Notes: generated by a model not told the origin, from the sequence alone. DNA of 64,000 nt from Gentiana macrophylla (GCA_026214975.1 CM047806.1:79593599-79657598), one strand, 5' to 3'. Shown: positions 1 through 12,946, counted from the stretch's first letter. Numbers and translations are program-made.

Positions 1-3000
1 AAAGTACGAAAAAAAATTACTCTGGTCGATATCACATCATTAAGTTCTCTGTGGGTACAAAAAAAGTACAAAAAAAAGTTTTTAATTTTGTTTAAAGTAA
101 CGATGTGATATCGACCAGAACAATAAATAAGGCACGGCGGCGCAAAAAACAAGCAAAACGGACATGCAAATTCCCTTGTATAAGGAATCAAAAATCGCAC
201 CGTTAAGTACTATATAGGTATGGAAAATGTACAAAATAAAAGGTTGTAATTTTCTTCAAATTAACGCTGTGATATCGACCAGAACGTTAAATAAGGCACG
301 GCGGCGCAAACGGCAAGCAAAACGGACACCAGAATGGCCCTGTACAAGGAATCAAAAATCACACCGTTAAGCACCTGTGGGTACAAAAAACGTTTTTAAT
401 TTTGTTTGAAATAACGATGTGATATCGACCAGAATGCAAAACGGACACAAGAATTGCCTTGTACAAGGAATCAAAAATCACACCGTTAAGTACTTTGTTG
501 TGAGAAAAAAGTTCGAAAAAGGTCATAATTTTCTTTGAAGTGACGATGTGATATCGACCAGAACGTTAAATAGGGCACGGCGGCACAAACGGAATGTGAA
601 ACGTACACCCGAATGGCCATGTACATGGAATCAAAAATCACACCGTTAAGTACTCCGTGGGTACAAAACATGTACAAAAAAAGGGTTTGTAATTTTCATT
701 GAATTAACGATGTGATATCGACCAGATTTTTAAATATGGCACGTCGGCGCAAACGGCATGCGAAACGGATACAGGAGTGGCCTTGTTCAAGGAATCAAAA
801 ATCACACCATTAAGTACTCTGTGGATACAAAAAAAAGTAAAATAAATGTTTTTAATTGTGTTTAAAATAACGATGTGATATCGACCAGAATAATAAATAA
901 GGCACGGAGGCACAAAAAACATGCAAAACGGACACACAAATTCCCTTGTAAAAGGAATCAAAAATCACACCATTAAGTACTATGTATAGGTATGGAAAAA
1001 GTACAAAATAAAAGGTTGTAATTTTCTTCTAAGGAAAGATGTGATATCGAACAGAACATTAAATATGGCACGGCGGCGCAAACGGCATGCAAAATGGACA
1101 CCTGAATGGCCTTGTACAAGGAATCAAAAATCACACCGTTAAGTACACAGTGGGTACAAAAAAAAGTATAAAAGACGTTTATAATTTTGTTTGAAATAAC
1201 GATGTGATATCGACTAGAGTGATAAATAAGCTACGGCGGCGCAAAAAACATGCGAAACGGACACAAGAATTGCCTTGTACAAGGATTCAAAAATCACACC
1301 GTTAAGTACTCTGTGGGTATGAAAAAAGTATGAAAAAAGGTTGTAATTTTCTTCGAAGTAACGATGTGATATCGACCAGATCATTAAATAAGGTACGGCG
1401 GGGCAAACGGCATGCGAAACGGACACCGGACTGGCCTTGTACAAGGAATCAAAAATCACACCATTAAGTAATCGGTGGTTACAAAAAATGTACGAAATAA
1501 ATAAGGCACTACGGCGCAAAAGCTAGCAAAACGGACACCAAAATGGCCGTGTATAAGGAATCAAAACTCACATCCTTATGTACTCTGTGGGTACAAAAAA
1601 AGTACGACAAAAAAGGTTGTATTATTCTTTGAAGTAACGATGTGATATCGACCAGAACGTTAAATAAGGCACGTCAGCGCAAACGGCATGTGAAACGGAC
1701 ACCCGAATGGCCTTGTACAAGGAATCAAAATCACACCATTAAGAACTCTTTCGGTACAAAAACAGTTCATAAAAAAGTTTTTAAATTTATTTAAAGTAAC
1801 GCTGTGATATCGACCAGAACAATAAATAAGGCACGGCGGCGCAAAAAAATGCAAAACGGACACACAAATTCCCTTGTACAAGGAATCAAAAATCACACCG
1901 TTAAGTTATCTATAGGAATGGAAAAAGTACACCTTTTTTCGAAGTAACGATGTGATATCGACCAGAACGTTAAATAAAGCTCGTCGGCGCAAACGGAATG
2001 CGAAACAGACACTAGAATGGCCTTGTACAATGAAAAAAAAAATCACACCATTAAGTAATCTGTGGGTACAAAGAATAAAGATGTGATTTACTTCGAAGTA
2101 ACGATGTGATATCGACCAGAACGTTAAATAAGGCACGGCGGTGCAAACGGCATGCGAAACGGACACCCGAATGGCCTTGTACAATGAATCAAAATTCACA
2201 CCGTTAAGTACTCTGTGGGTAGAAAAAAAGTATGAAAAAAAAGTTAGTAATTTTCTTTGAAGTTACCATGTTATACCAGAACGATAAATAAGGCACGGCG
2301 GAGCAAAAGCTAGCAAAACCGACACCAGAATTCGGCCTTGAATAAGGAATCAAAACTCACACTGTTAGTTACTCTGTCGGCGATAAATAAGGCACGGCGG
2401 CACAAAAGCTAGCAAAACCGACACCAGAATGGCCTTGTATAAGGAATCAAAACTCACACTGTTATGTACTCTGTGGGTACAAAAAAAGTACGACAAAAAA
2501 GGTTGTAATTTTCTTTAAAGTAACGATGTGATATCGACCAGAACTTTAAATAAGGCACGTCGGCGCAAATGGCATGTGAAACGGACCCCAGAATGGCCTT
2601 GTACAAGGAATCAAAATCACACCATTAAGTACTCTTTGGGTACAAAAACAATTCACAATTTCTTTTTTAATTTTATTTAAAGTAACGCTGTGATATCGAC
2701 CAGAACAATAAATAAGCACGGTGGCGCAAAAAACATGCAAAACGGACACACAAATTCCTGTGTACAAGGAATAAAAAATCACACAGTTAAGTACTCTATA
2801 GGTATGGAAAAAGTACAAAGTAAAAGGTATTAATTGTTTTCGAAGTAACGATGTCATATCGACCAGAACGTTAAATAAAGCTCGGCGGCGCAAACGACAT
2901 GCGAAACAGACACCACAATGGCCTTGTACAATGAAGCAAAAATCACATTGTTAAGTACTCCGTGTGTGAAAAAAATACAAAAAAAAAAGGTTTGTAATTA

Positions 3001-3509
3001 TCTTTGAAGTAAGGATGTGATATCGACCAAAACTATAAATATGGCACGGCGGGGTAAATGGCAAGCAAAACGGACACTAGAATGCCCTTGTACAAGTAAT
3101 CAAAAATCACACCGTTAAGTACTCTGTGGGTTCAAAAAAAAGTACGAAAAAAAATGTTTGTAATCTTCTTTGAAGTAACGATGTGATATCGACCAGAAAG
3201 TTAAAGAAGACACGTCGGTGCAAACGTCATGCAAAACGGACACCCGAATGCCTTGTACAAGGAATCAAAAATCACACCGTTAAGTAATCCATGGGTATGA
3301 AAACGGTAAGAAAAATAAGGTTGTAATTTTCTTCAAAGTAACGATGTGATATCGACCAAAACGTTAAATAAGGCACGACGGCGCAATCGGCATGTAAAAC
3401 GGACACCCGAATGGCCTTGTACAAGTAATCAAAAATCACACCGTTAAGTATTCTGTGGGTAAAAAAATAAGAAAAAAGGTTTTTAAATAATGATGTGATA
3501 TCGAGCAGA
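1..3509 (-). repeat. Satellite array, inverted block (~164 bp monomer)
   Basis: About 21 tandem monomers read on the minus strand relative to the main array. Each unit shows, on the plus strand, GATGTGATATCGACCAGAAC, then an AAATAAGGCACGGCGGCGCA block, CCTTGTACAAGG, CACACCGTTAAGTAC and A-tracts around GTAC. These are reverse complements of the motifs in the main block. Monomers are more diverged than in the core and include several variants, among them one with AAAAACATGCAAAACGG and TTCCC before TTGTACAAGG. Short open frames occur because monomer length is near a multiple of three; they are not credited as genes. No spacers or genes are seen. Function is unknown; centromeric or pericentromeric satellite is an inference. 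Confidence 0.95.
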
Positions 3510-6059
3510 GTAATTTTTTTTCGTACTTTTTTTTGCACCCACAGAGTACTTAACAGTGTGATTTTTGATTACTTGTACAAGGGCATTCTAGTGTCCATGA
3601 TGCTTGCCGTTTGCTCCGTCGTGCCTTATTATCGTTATGGTCAAAATCACATCAGTAATTCACAGAAAATTACAAGCTTTTTTTTCGTACTTTTTTTGTA
3701 CCTACCGATTACTTAACGGTGTGATTTTTGATTCCGTGTACAAGGCCATTCGGGTGTCCGTTTCGCATGCCGTTTACGCCTCCGTGCTTTATTTAATGTT
3801 CAGGTCGATATCACATCGTTACTTTGAAGAAAATTACGCCATTTTTTCGTACTTTTTTTTCTTACCCATAGAGTACTTAACGGTTTGATTTTTGATTCCT
3901 TGTACAAGGCAATTCTTGTGTCCGTTTCTCATGTTTTTAGCACCACTGTACCTTATTTATCGTTCTGGTTGATATCACATCGTTATTTCAAACAAAATTA
4001 ACAACTTTTTTTTTTACTTTCTTCGTTCCCACAGAGTACTTAACCATGTATTTTTGATTCCTTGTACAAGGCCATTCTAGTGTCCGTTTCGCAAGCCATT
4101 TGCGCCGCCGTGCCTTATTTAACATTCTGATCGATATCACATCGTTACTTCGAAGAAAATCACAACCTTATTTTTCATTCTTTTTTCGTACCCATAGAGT
4201 ACTTAAAGGTGTGATTTTTGATTCCTTATACAAGGCCATTCAGGTGTCCGTTTTGCATGCCGTTTGCGCCGCCGTGCCTTATTTAACATTCTAGCCGATA
4301 TCAAATCGTTACTTCAAAGAAAATTACAACCTTTTATTTTGTACTTTTCCTATATCTATATAGTACTTAACAGTGTGATTTTTGATACATTGTACAAGGG
4401 ACTTGTTGTGTCCGTTTTGCATGTTTTTGCGCCGCCGTGCCTTATTTATTATTCTGGTCAATGTCGTTGTTACTTTAAAACAAATTAAGAACTTTTTTAG
4501 TACTTTTTTGTACCCACAGAGTACATAATGGCGTGATTTTTAATTCCCTATACATGGACATTTTAGTGTCCGTCTCGCATGCCGTTTGCGCCGACGTGCC
4601 TTATTTAACAATCTGGTCGATATAACATTGTTACCTCAAAGAAAAGTACAAACCCTTTTTCGTACTTTTTTTGTACCCACAGAGTACTTAACAGTGTGAT
4701 TTTTGATTCCTTGTACAAGGCGATTTGGTTGTCCGTTTTGCTTGCCGTTTGCGCCGACGTGCCTTATTTAACGTTCTGGTCGATATTATATTGTTACTTC
4801 GAAGAAAATTACAAACACTTTTTCATTTTTTTTTTTACCGAAAGAGTACTTAACGGTGTGATTTTTTATTCCTTGTACAAGGCCATTCAGGTGTCCGTTT
4901 GGCATGACGTTTGCGCCGCCGTGCCTTATTTAACGTTATTGTACAAGGCCATTCGGGTGTCCGTTTCGCATGCCGGTTGCGCCGCCGTGCCTTATTTAAC
5001 GTTCTGGTCAAAATCACATCGTTACTTCGAAGAAATTCACAACCTTATTTTTCAAACTTTTTTCATACCTATAAAGTACTTAACGGTGTGATTTTTTTGA
5101 TTCCTTGTACAAGGCCATTCGGGTGTCCGTTTTGCATGCCGTTTGCGCCGATGTGTCTTATTTAACCTTCTGGTCGATATCACATCGTTACTTCCCAGAA
5201 AATTACAAACATTTTTTTCCATACTTTTTTCATACCTATAGAGTACTTAACGGTGTGATTTTTTATTCCTTGTATATGGCCATTCGGGTGTCCATTTTGC
5301 ATGCCGTTTGCACCGACGTGTCTTATTTAACTTTCTGGTCGATATCACATCATTACTTCAAAGAAAATTACGAACCTTTTATTCTTAATTTTTAAGTACC
5401 CACAGAGTTCTTAAAAGTGTGATTTTTGATTCCTTGTAGAAAGGCATTCTAGTGTGTCCGTTTTGCTTGCCGTTTGCGCCGTCGTGCTTTATTTATCGTT
5501 TTGGTCGATATCACATCATTACTTCAAAGACAATTACAAACCTTTTTTCGTAATTTTTTTGTACCCACAGAGTAAATAACGGTGTGATTATTGAAACATT
5601 GTAAAAGGTCATTTTGGCCTCCGTTTTGCTTGCCGTTTGCACCGCCGTGCGTTATTTATCGTTCCGGTCGATATCACATTAGTACTTCAAAGAAAATTAC
5701 AACCTTTTTTTTCGTACGTTTTTTGTACCCACCGATTACTTAACGGTGTGATTTTATATTCCTTGTAAAAGGACATTCGGTTGATCGTTTCACATGCAGT
5801 TTGCGCCACCGTGCCTTATTTAACGTTCTGGTCGATATCACATCATTACTTCGAAGAAAATCACCTTATTTTTCGTACTTTTTCATACCCATGAAGTACT
5901 TAACGGTGTGATTTTTTATTCCTTGCCTTATATATCGTTGTGGTCGATATCACATCGTTTCTTCAAAGATAATTACAAACCTTTTTTTCATACTTTTTTT
6001 TATACCCAATGATTACTTAAAGGTGTGATTGTTGATTCCTAGTACAAGGCCTTTCTAGT

Positions 6060-8100
6060 GTCCATTTCGCATGCCGTTTACAAACCTTTTTTTCGTACTT
6101 TTTTTTGTACCCACAGAGTACTTAACATTGTTATTATGGATTACTTGTACAAGGGCATTCTAGTGTCCGTTTTGCCTGCCGTTTGCACCGACGTGCCTTA
6201 CTTATCGTTGTGGTCAATATCACATCAGTACTTCAAAGAAAGTTACAAACCTTTTTTTTGTATTTTTTTTGTACCCACAGAGTACTTAATCGTGTGATTT
6301 TTGATTCCTTGTACAAGGCCATTCTAGTGTCCGTTTCGCATGCCATTTGCACCGCCGTGCCTTATTTATCGTTGTGGTCGATATCACATCGTTACTTCAA
6401 AGATAATTACAAACCTTTTTTTTGTATTTTTTTTGTACCCACAGAGTACTTAACGGTGTAATTTTTTGATACCTTGTACAAGGCCATTCTGGTCTCCTTT
6501 TTGCTTGCCCGTTTGCGCCGGCGTGCCTTATTTTTCGTTCTGGTCGATATCACATCAGTACCTCAAAGAAAATTACAAACGTTTTTTTTCGTACTTTTTT
6601 TTGTACTCATAGAGTACTTAACGGTGTGATTTTTGATTCCATGTACAAGGTCATTCTAGTGTCCGTTTTGCCTGCCGTTTGCACCGTCGTGCCTTATTTA
6701 TCGTTCTGGTCGAAATCACATCAGTATTTCAAAGAAAATTACAAACCTTTTTTTTCATACTTTTTTTTGTACCCATAGAGTACTTAACGATGTAATTTTT
6801 GATTACATGTACAAGGGCATTCTAGTGTCCGTTTTGCTGCCCGTTGCATGCGCCGTGCCTTACTTATCGTTGTGGTCAATATCACATCAGAACTTCAAAG
6901 AAAGTTACAAACCTTTTTTTTTGTATTTTTTTTGTACCCACAAAGTACTTAATGGTGTGATTTTTGATTCCTTGTACAAGGCCATTCTAGTGTCCGTTTC
7001 GCATGCCATTTGCACCGCCGTGCCTTATTTATCGTTGTGGTCGATATCACATCGTTACTTCAAAGATTATTACAAACCTTTTTTTTGTATTTTTTTTGTA
7101 CCCACAGAGTACTTAACGGTGTAATTTTTTGATACCTTGTACAAGGCCATTCTGGTCTCCTTTTTGCTTGCCCGTTTGCGTCGGCGTGCCTTATTTTTCG
7201 TTCTGGTCGATATCACATCAGTACTTCAAAGAAAATTACAAACTTTTTTTTTTGTACTCATAGAGTACTTAACGGTGTGATTTTTGATTCCATGTACAAG
7301 GTCATTCTAGTGTCCGTTTTGCCTGCCGTTTGCACCGTCGTGCCTTATTTATCGTTCTGGTCGAAATCACATCAGTATTTCAAAGAAAATTACAAACGTT
7401 TTTTTTCATACTTTTTTTTGTACCCATAGAGTACTTAACGATGTAATTTTTTGATTACATGTACAAGGGCATTCTAGTGTCCGTTTTGCCTGCCGTTTGC
7501 ACCGCCGTGCCTTACTTATCGTTGTGGTCAATATCACATCAGTACTTCAAAGAAAGTTACAAACCTTTTTTTTTGTATTTTTTTTGTACCCACAAAGTAC
7601 TTAATGGTGTGATTTTTGATTCCTTGTACAAGGCCATTCTTAGTGTCCGTTTCGCATGCCATTTGCACCACCGTGCCTTATTTATCGTTGTGGTCGATAT
7701 CACATCGTTACTTCAAAGATAATTACAAACCTTTTTTTTGTACTTTTTTGTACCCATAGAGTATTTAACGGTGTAATTTTTTGATACCTTATACAAGGCC
7801 ATTCTGGTCTCCGTTTTGCTTGCCCGTTTGCGCCGGCGTGCCTTATTTTTCGTTCTGGTCGATATCACATCAGTACTTCAAAGAAAATTACAAACGTTTT
7901 TTTTCGTACTTTTTTTTTGTACCCATAGAGTACTTAACGATGTGATATTTGATTCCATGTACAAGGCCATTCTAGTGTCCGTTTTGCCTGCCATTTGCAC
8001 CGCCGTGCCTTATCCATCGTTCTGGTCGAAATCACATCAGTACTTCAAAGAAAATTACAAACGTTTTTATTCGTACTTTTTTTGGTACCCATAGAGTACT
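6060..8100 (+). repeat. Tetrameric higher-order repeat within the satellite
   Basis: A group of four monomers recurs about three times here. The marker word CTCC(T/G)TTTTGCTTGCCCG occurs at about 6494, 7157 and 7809, giving spacings of 663 and 652 bp, i.e. four monomers. Neighbouring monomers in each group match in order: a TTGTGGTCAATATCACATCA type, a CATGCCATTTGCACC type, the GCTTGCCCG type and a GTCGAAATCACATCAG type. Agreement between successive groups is visibly higher than between adjacent monomers, the signature of local unequal exchange. Confidence 0.8.
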
Positions 8101-8287
8101 TAACGGTGTGATTTTGATTCCTTGTACAAGGCCATTCGTGTGTCCATTTTGCCTGACGTTTGCACCGCTGTGTTTTATTTATCGTTGTGGTCGATATCAC
8201 ATCGTTACTTCAAACATAATTACAAATCTTTTTTTTGTACTTTTTTCATGCCAATAGATTACATAACGGTGTGATTTTTGATTACTT

Positions 8288-8320
8288 GCACAAGGCCATT
8301 CGGGTGTGCCTTATTTATCG
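8288..8320 (+). repeat. Short-monomer variant (28 bp internal deletion), first example
   Basis: Here the usual GTGTCCGTTT...CGCCGTGCC stretch is reduced to GGTGTGCCTTATTTATCG; about 28 bp between GGTGT and GCCTTATTT are missing. The same deletion occurs at about 8921-8950, 29221-29258, 31651-31690 and 45861-45898. All five are followed by a variant left part (TCA then GTAC or CTAG, in place of the common TCGTTAC), so they look like one lineage spread through the array, not independent deletions. Confidence 0.8.
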
Positions 8321-10450
8321 TTGTGGTCGATATCACTTCAGTACATTAAAGAAAATTACAAACTTTTTTTCGTACTTTTTTGTACCCACCGATTACTTAA
8401 CGGTGTGATTTTTGTCTCATTGTACAAGGCCATTCGGGTCTCCGTTTTGCTTGTCGTTTGCGCCGGCATGCCTTATTTATCGTTCTGGTCAATATCACAT
8501 CAGTACTTCAAAGATAATTACAAACTTTTTTTTCGTACTTTTTTTGTAGGCACCGATTACTTAACGGTGTGATTTTTGTTTCCTTGTACAAGGCCATTCG
8601 GGTGTCCGTTTCGCCTACCGTTTGCACCGCCGTGCCTTATTTATCGTTGTGGTCGATAACACATCGTTTCTACAAAGATAATTATAAACCTTTTTTTTCA
8701 TATTTTTTTTATAGCCACAAAGTACTTAACGGTGTGATTTTTGATACCTTGTACAAGGCCATTCTGGTCTCCGTTTTCCTTGCCGTTTGCGCCGGCGTGC
8801 TTTATTTATCGTTGTGGTCGATATCACATCGTTACTTCAAAGATAATGACAAACCTTTTTTTCGTACTTTTTTCATTCCCATAGATTACATAACGGTGTG
8901 ATTTTTTTATTATTTGTACAAGGCCGTTCTGGTGTGCCTTATTTATCGTTGTGGTCGATATCACTTCAGTACTTCAAAGAAAATTACAAACTTTTTTTCG
9001 TAATTTTTTTGTACCCACCGATTACTTAACGGTGTGATTTTTGACTCCTTGTACAAGGCCATTCAGGTCTCCGTTTTGCTTGCCGTTTGCGCCGGCGTGC
9101 ATTATTTATCGTTATGGTCGATATCACGCCAGTACTTCAAAGAAAATTACAAACTTTTTTTTCGTAATTTTTTGTACCCACCGATTACATAACGGTGTGA
9201 TTTTTTATTCCTTGTACAAGGTCATTCGGTGTCCGTTCCGCCTTCCGTTTGCACCGCCGTGCCTTATTTATCGTTGTGGTCGATATCATATCGTTTCTAC
9301 AAAGATAATTACAAACCTTTTTTTTTCATACTTTTTTTATACCCACAAAGTACTTAACGATGTGATTTTTGATACCTTGTACAAGGCCATTCTGGTCTCC
9401 GTTTTCCTTGTCGGTTGCGCCGGCATGCCTTATTTATCGTTCTGGTCGATATCACATCATTAATTCAAATAAAATTACAAACATTTTTTTTTCGTACTCT
9501 TTTTGTCCCATAGAGTACTTAACGGTGTGATTTTTTATTCCTTATACAAGGCCATTCTAGTGTCCGTTTTGCCTGCCGTTTGCACCGCCGTGCCTTATTT
9601 ATCATTGTGGTCGATATCACATCAATACTACCAAGAAAATTACAAACCTTTTTTTTTGTAATTTTTTTTACCCAATGATTACTTAACGGTGTGATTTTTT
9701 ATTCCATGTACAAGACAATTCCGGTCTCCGTTTCGCATGCCGTTTGCACCGACGTGCCTTATTTATCGTTCAGGTCTATATCACATCAGTACTTCAAAGA
9801 AAATTATAAACTTTTTTTTATACTTTTTTCATACCCATAGATTACTTAACGGTGTGATTTTTGATTCCTTGTACCAGGTCATTCGGGTGTCCGTTTTGCA
9901 TGCCGTTTGCATCGACGCGTCTTATTTAACTTTCTGGTCGATATCACATCGTTACTTCAAAAAAAGTTACAATCCTTTTTTTCATACTTTTTTTGTACCC
10001 ACCGATTACTTAACGGTGTGATTTTTGATTCCTTGTACAAGGACATTCTAATGTCCGTTTCGCATGCCGTTTGCACCGCCGTGTCTTATTTATCGTTGTG
10101 GTCGATATCACATCGTTACTTCAAAGATAATTACAAACCTTTTTTTCATACTTTTTTTGTACCCACGGAGTACTTAACGGTGTGATTTTTTATACATTGT
10201 ACAAGGCCATTCTAGTGTCCGTTTCGCATGACGTTTGCACCATCGTGCCTTATTTATCGTTGTGGTCGATATCACATCGTTACTTCAAAGATAATTAAAA
10301 ACCTTATTTTTCATACTTTTTTTGTACCCACAGAGTATTTAACTGTGTGATTTTTTATACCTTGTACGAGGCCATTCCGGTCTCCGTTTTGCTTGCCATT
10401 TGCGCCGGCATGCCTTATTTATCGTTCTGGTCGATATCACATCAATACTT

Positions 10451-10455
10451 CAAAT
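10451..10455. other. Left target-site duplication of copia element (CAAAT)
   Basis: CAAAT directly precedes the TGTTGG start of the 5' LTR. TAAAT follows the 3' LTR end at 26117-26121, so four of five bases agree. Removing the element and one copy restores a normal satellite word (ACTTCAAATAAAATAAC), similar to the undisturbed monomer near 9465-9480. Confidence 0.8.
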
Positions 10456-12267
10456 TGTTGGAAGTAGCGCCCGAAAGACAATTTATGTAATTGTTTTTAT
10501 AATTAATAAATGATAGATTTATTCTCATCTTATTACTTGATTCGTGCTTGTGAGTAATACACTACTGAAAACCCCAAGTCGTATCAAATGTAGCCATATA
10601 ACTTATTGTGTGTCACACATGAGGATTAAGTCTATGGTGATATTCTTGAAATATTAGTCTGTGGTGAACTTAATCAAAGTATGGCGTCTATTGATTAAAC
10701 CACCATTAATGCGCCCAGAACACTTTATGATGTGACCGTCTTATCCGGACCGTCGACATTGGTTGTCTAGGTGGGGCATTTATATATGATGAGAGTCATA
10801 TAGGACTGGACCAATTTAATCTGAGTATCTCATATAATTCCGTGATTGAGAAATCTTATTAAATCACAAGATGATCATATATGGATTAACCTTAACCCTG
10901 AAGTGATTACAGATTCCTACTTGTTTCAGGATAGGGTTTGATGTGTAAGTTAAAGATTGCTAAGAGGCGCGGTCCAAATCACTTTCACGTTGGCACTATT
11001 CGGGAATGAGTGAGAAGTGTGTGTCTCACAGATATGGAATCCATTCCTTCCTGTGGGAAGTAGAAATACAATCCCCTTATTTATTGATCCTAGAAACTGA
11101 TCGATCCGCGGAGTTCGTATTGGTTATGATCTAATTGATCACTAGTGGGTTAATGGTAAATAAGGATAAGATGTATTGAAGAGGGTTTACGGAAATATTC
11201 CCGCTTCATTACGGGTAGTCTATGGAGGGTTAGTTTATAAGTAATGATTATATCAATGGACACTTATCGACTCGACGTTTTGAGAATAAGTTATATCTAT
11301 AATCGATAGAGTTCAGTTTCTGATTTAAGGTGGCATAATTCCGGAATTAATAAGTTGTGTAGAAATATTCTGTTCAATGAATATTTTATTCAATTTATTG
11401 TATCTACTGGTTATATAGTCCATGTCCCCTGGGTTGGCTCTAACACGCAAGTGTGTTTTCGCGTTTTATAGAACCTCGAGAATAAATTAAATAGTTAGTC
11501 TATTTAATGAATATGCAATATTATTTATTTGGTAAATAATATGTAAAATAGAAAAGACATTTTCTATTAAAAAAAATGACTAAAGTGGCACAATACATAA
11601 TGTGATATTTTAGGAAAAGAAATTTTTCTGGATTATGACACATGTGTAATTAATTAATTATCTATTTGTTAAATAATTAATGGAAAAATAAGAGATTGAT
11701 TTTTTAGGAATTATCTCTTATTTTTGTGGCAAAAATATCTTTTCCTTATGGGAATAGGTAATTGTGTTGGCAAATATCTTTTCCTTATGAGAATAGGTAA
11801 TTGTGGTGTGAAAGGATAACTCTCTTGGCTAGTTAATATCTTATGTAAAGAGAGTTCCTCCCAACACAATGACACATCACAAATTGCGCCACATTCAAAT
11901 AAAAAGGAAGAAAAATTAGTTTCTTGCGTTAGTCATTAAGAGGAGAAAAACCTAGAGTTTTTCTTGGGCATATTCGAGGAGGTTCTACGGCGAGTATCGA
12001 CGTCCACCAGTCATCGCTAGGAGATACAATCCGGAAGACTACAGCTTCTCCCTTGATCGATTTTATCATCTCTCTCCGATTTGATAAATCTACTAACCTT
12101 CTTGTAGAGATTAATTAATTATGTGAATTATAATCGTAGTAAAATCGCATACGAATTTATTCGTAGCTTCCGTTGTGCATGATCGAGTGTCTCGATCGGT
12201 GCTGTGAATCAGATCTGACGATCCAATTAGGGATCGGATCCGGATTCGGGTTTCTGTATATCCAGCA
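10456..12267 (+). repeat. 5' LTR of the copia element
   Basis: A 1812 bp LTR starting TGTTGGAAGTAGCGCC and ending TATATCCAGCA. It aligns along its length with 18187-26116 once the CACTA and MITE insertions are skipped. Shared landmarks are the AACACGC(A/G)AGTG word near 11440, the duplicated ATATCTTTTCCTTATG motif near 11726-11810, and GGCGAG/GGTTCTACGGCGAG near 11985. The TATA region corresponding to CTATATAAATAG of the 3' LTR is degraded here (TTATGTAAAG at 11841). It is followed by the conserved AGAGAGTTCCTCCCA start-site region. Confidence 0.93.
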
Positions 12268-12269
12268 TG

Positions 12270-12282
12270 TGGTATCGGAGCC
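12270..12282 (+). promoter_or_regulatory. Primer binding site (initiator-Met tRNA type)
   Basis: TGGTATCGGAGCC lies two bases after the 5' LTR end. The usual plant copia PBS is TGGTATCAGAGC, so one base differs (A to G at the eighth position). It fixes the element's orientation as plus and its 5' LTR boundary. Confidence 0.9.
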
Positions 12283-12576
12283 AGGTTAAAGCGATTTTGC
12301 GATCATGATTGTATAATTAGTTAATAAAATGTGGAATTGAATAAATATTGCATCTTTTATATTTTTTATATATAAATGCGTGGTTGAATGATTTGGTTGA
12401 CGAGATGGATTGAGGTTGATACCTGTTTAGCGTTAGATCTGTTGTAAACCCGTTTTTCGGGTATAAGAAATTATGTAATGTATCGTTATTTTAATTTCCT
12501 AGATGCCAAGTAGAACCTTTTTTTTTCAACGATGAACAGTAACAACAAAAAGAAATCGAAGCTTTTATGGACAATT

Positions 12577-12650
12577 GGTAATGGTGGCGCAGTGGTGGGG
12601 GCTTGATATTATCATGTGAAGGCCACGGTTCAAGTCCAATGAGAAGCTGT
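12577..12650 (+). mobile_element. tRNA-derived SINE head, copy 1
   Basis: A tRNA-like stretch has an A box TGGCGCAGTGG at 12585-12595 and a B box GGTTCAAGTCC at 12627-12637, placed as in a tRNA (about 9 and 51 bases from the start). It ends in a T-run after GAGAAGCTG, the shape of a Pol III terminator. No cloverleaf acceptor stem is apparent, so it is a SINE head or tRNA relic, not a working tRNA. Confidence 0.65.
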
Positions 12651-12755
12651 TTTTTAATGTATCGTTATTTTAATTTCCTAGATGCCAAGTAGAACCTTTT
12701 TTTTTCAACGATGAACAGTAACAACAAAAAGAAATCGAAGCTTTTATGGACAATT

Positions 12756-12829
12756 GGTAATGGTGGCGCAGTGGTGGGGGCTTGATATTATCATGTGAAG
12801 GCCACGGTTCAAGTCCAATGAGAAGCTGT
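12756..12829 (+). mobile_element. tRNA-derived SINE head, copy 2
   Basis: Second copy of the same tRNA-like head, produced by the 179 bp tandem duplication: A box at 12764-12774 and B box at 12806-12816. It runs into a T-rich tail from about 12829. Confidence 0.65.
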
Positions 12830-12884
12830 TTTTTTCCTTTTTTTTTCTCGAAAAATCTGGAGAAAAAAAAAATCGCAGAAAAAA

Positions 12885-12946
12885 GGTCTCGAACCTGTGC
12901 CGTGCAGAGCAAAGGAAGACACATGGACCAGTTGAGCTACGAACAA
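12885..12946 (-). mobile_element. Second, different tRNA-like head in opposite orientation
   Basis: On the minus strand the A-box-like word TAGCTCAACTGG (12939-12928) is followed at tRNA spacing by the B-box-like GGTTCGAGACC (12895-12885), then a T-run. The sequence between them differs from the plus-strand head, so this is a separate tRNA-derived relic. It converges on the plus-strand head across a shared poly-T/poly-A stretch (12829-12884). The stem pairing needed for a functional tRNA was not found. Confidence 0.55.

Larger units (their letters stand above)
3510..10455 (+). repeat. Satellite array, direct block left of copia insertion
   Basis: About 42 tandem monomers of roughly 160-168 bp in the orientation used for the rest of the array. 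The order in each is: GGTCGATATCACATCG, TTACTTCAAAGA, AATTACAAAC, T-tract, GTAC, T-tract, GTACCCA, a variable 7-mer (CAGAGTA, TAGAGTA or CCGATTA), CTTAACGGTGTGATTTTTGA, TTCCTTGTACAAGGCCATTC, GTGTCCGTTT, GCATGCCGTTTGC, CGCCGTGCCTTATTTA. T-tract length changes freely between units and is the main source of length variation. Monomers are heterogeneous with no clean dimer pattern, apart from a tetrameric segment near 6.1-8.1 kb. The block ends exactly at the target duplication of the inserted copia element. Confidence 0.96.
12477..12834 (+). repeat. 179 bp tandem duplication in the leader
   Basis: Two head-to-tail units, 12477-12655 and 12656-12834, appear identical or nearly so by eye. Both run from AATGTATCGTTATTTTAATT to GAGAAGCTGTTTTTT. 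The identity is striking inside an element whose LTRs are clearly diverged, so the duplication is recent, gene-converted, or an assembly duplication. Each unit holds one tRNA-like SINE head. Confidence 0.92.

Noticed and set aside
12577..12650. Functional tRNA gene
   Set aside because: A and B boxes are present, but acceptor and anticodon stems do not pair convincingly; treated as SINE head.
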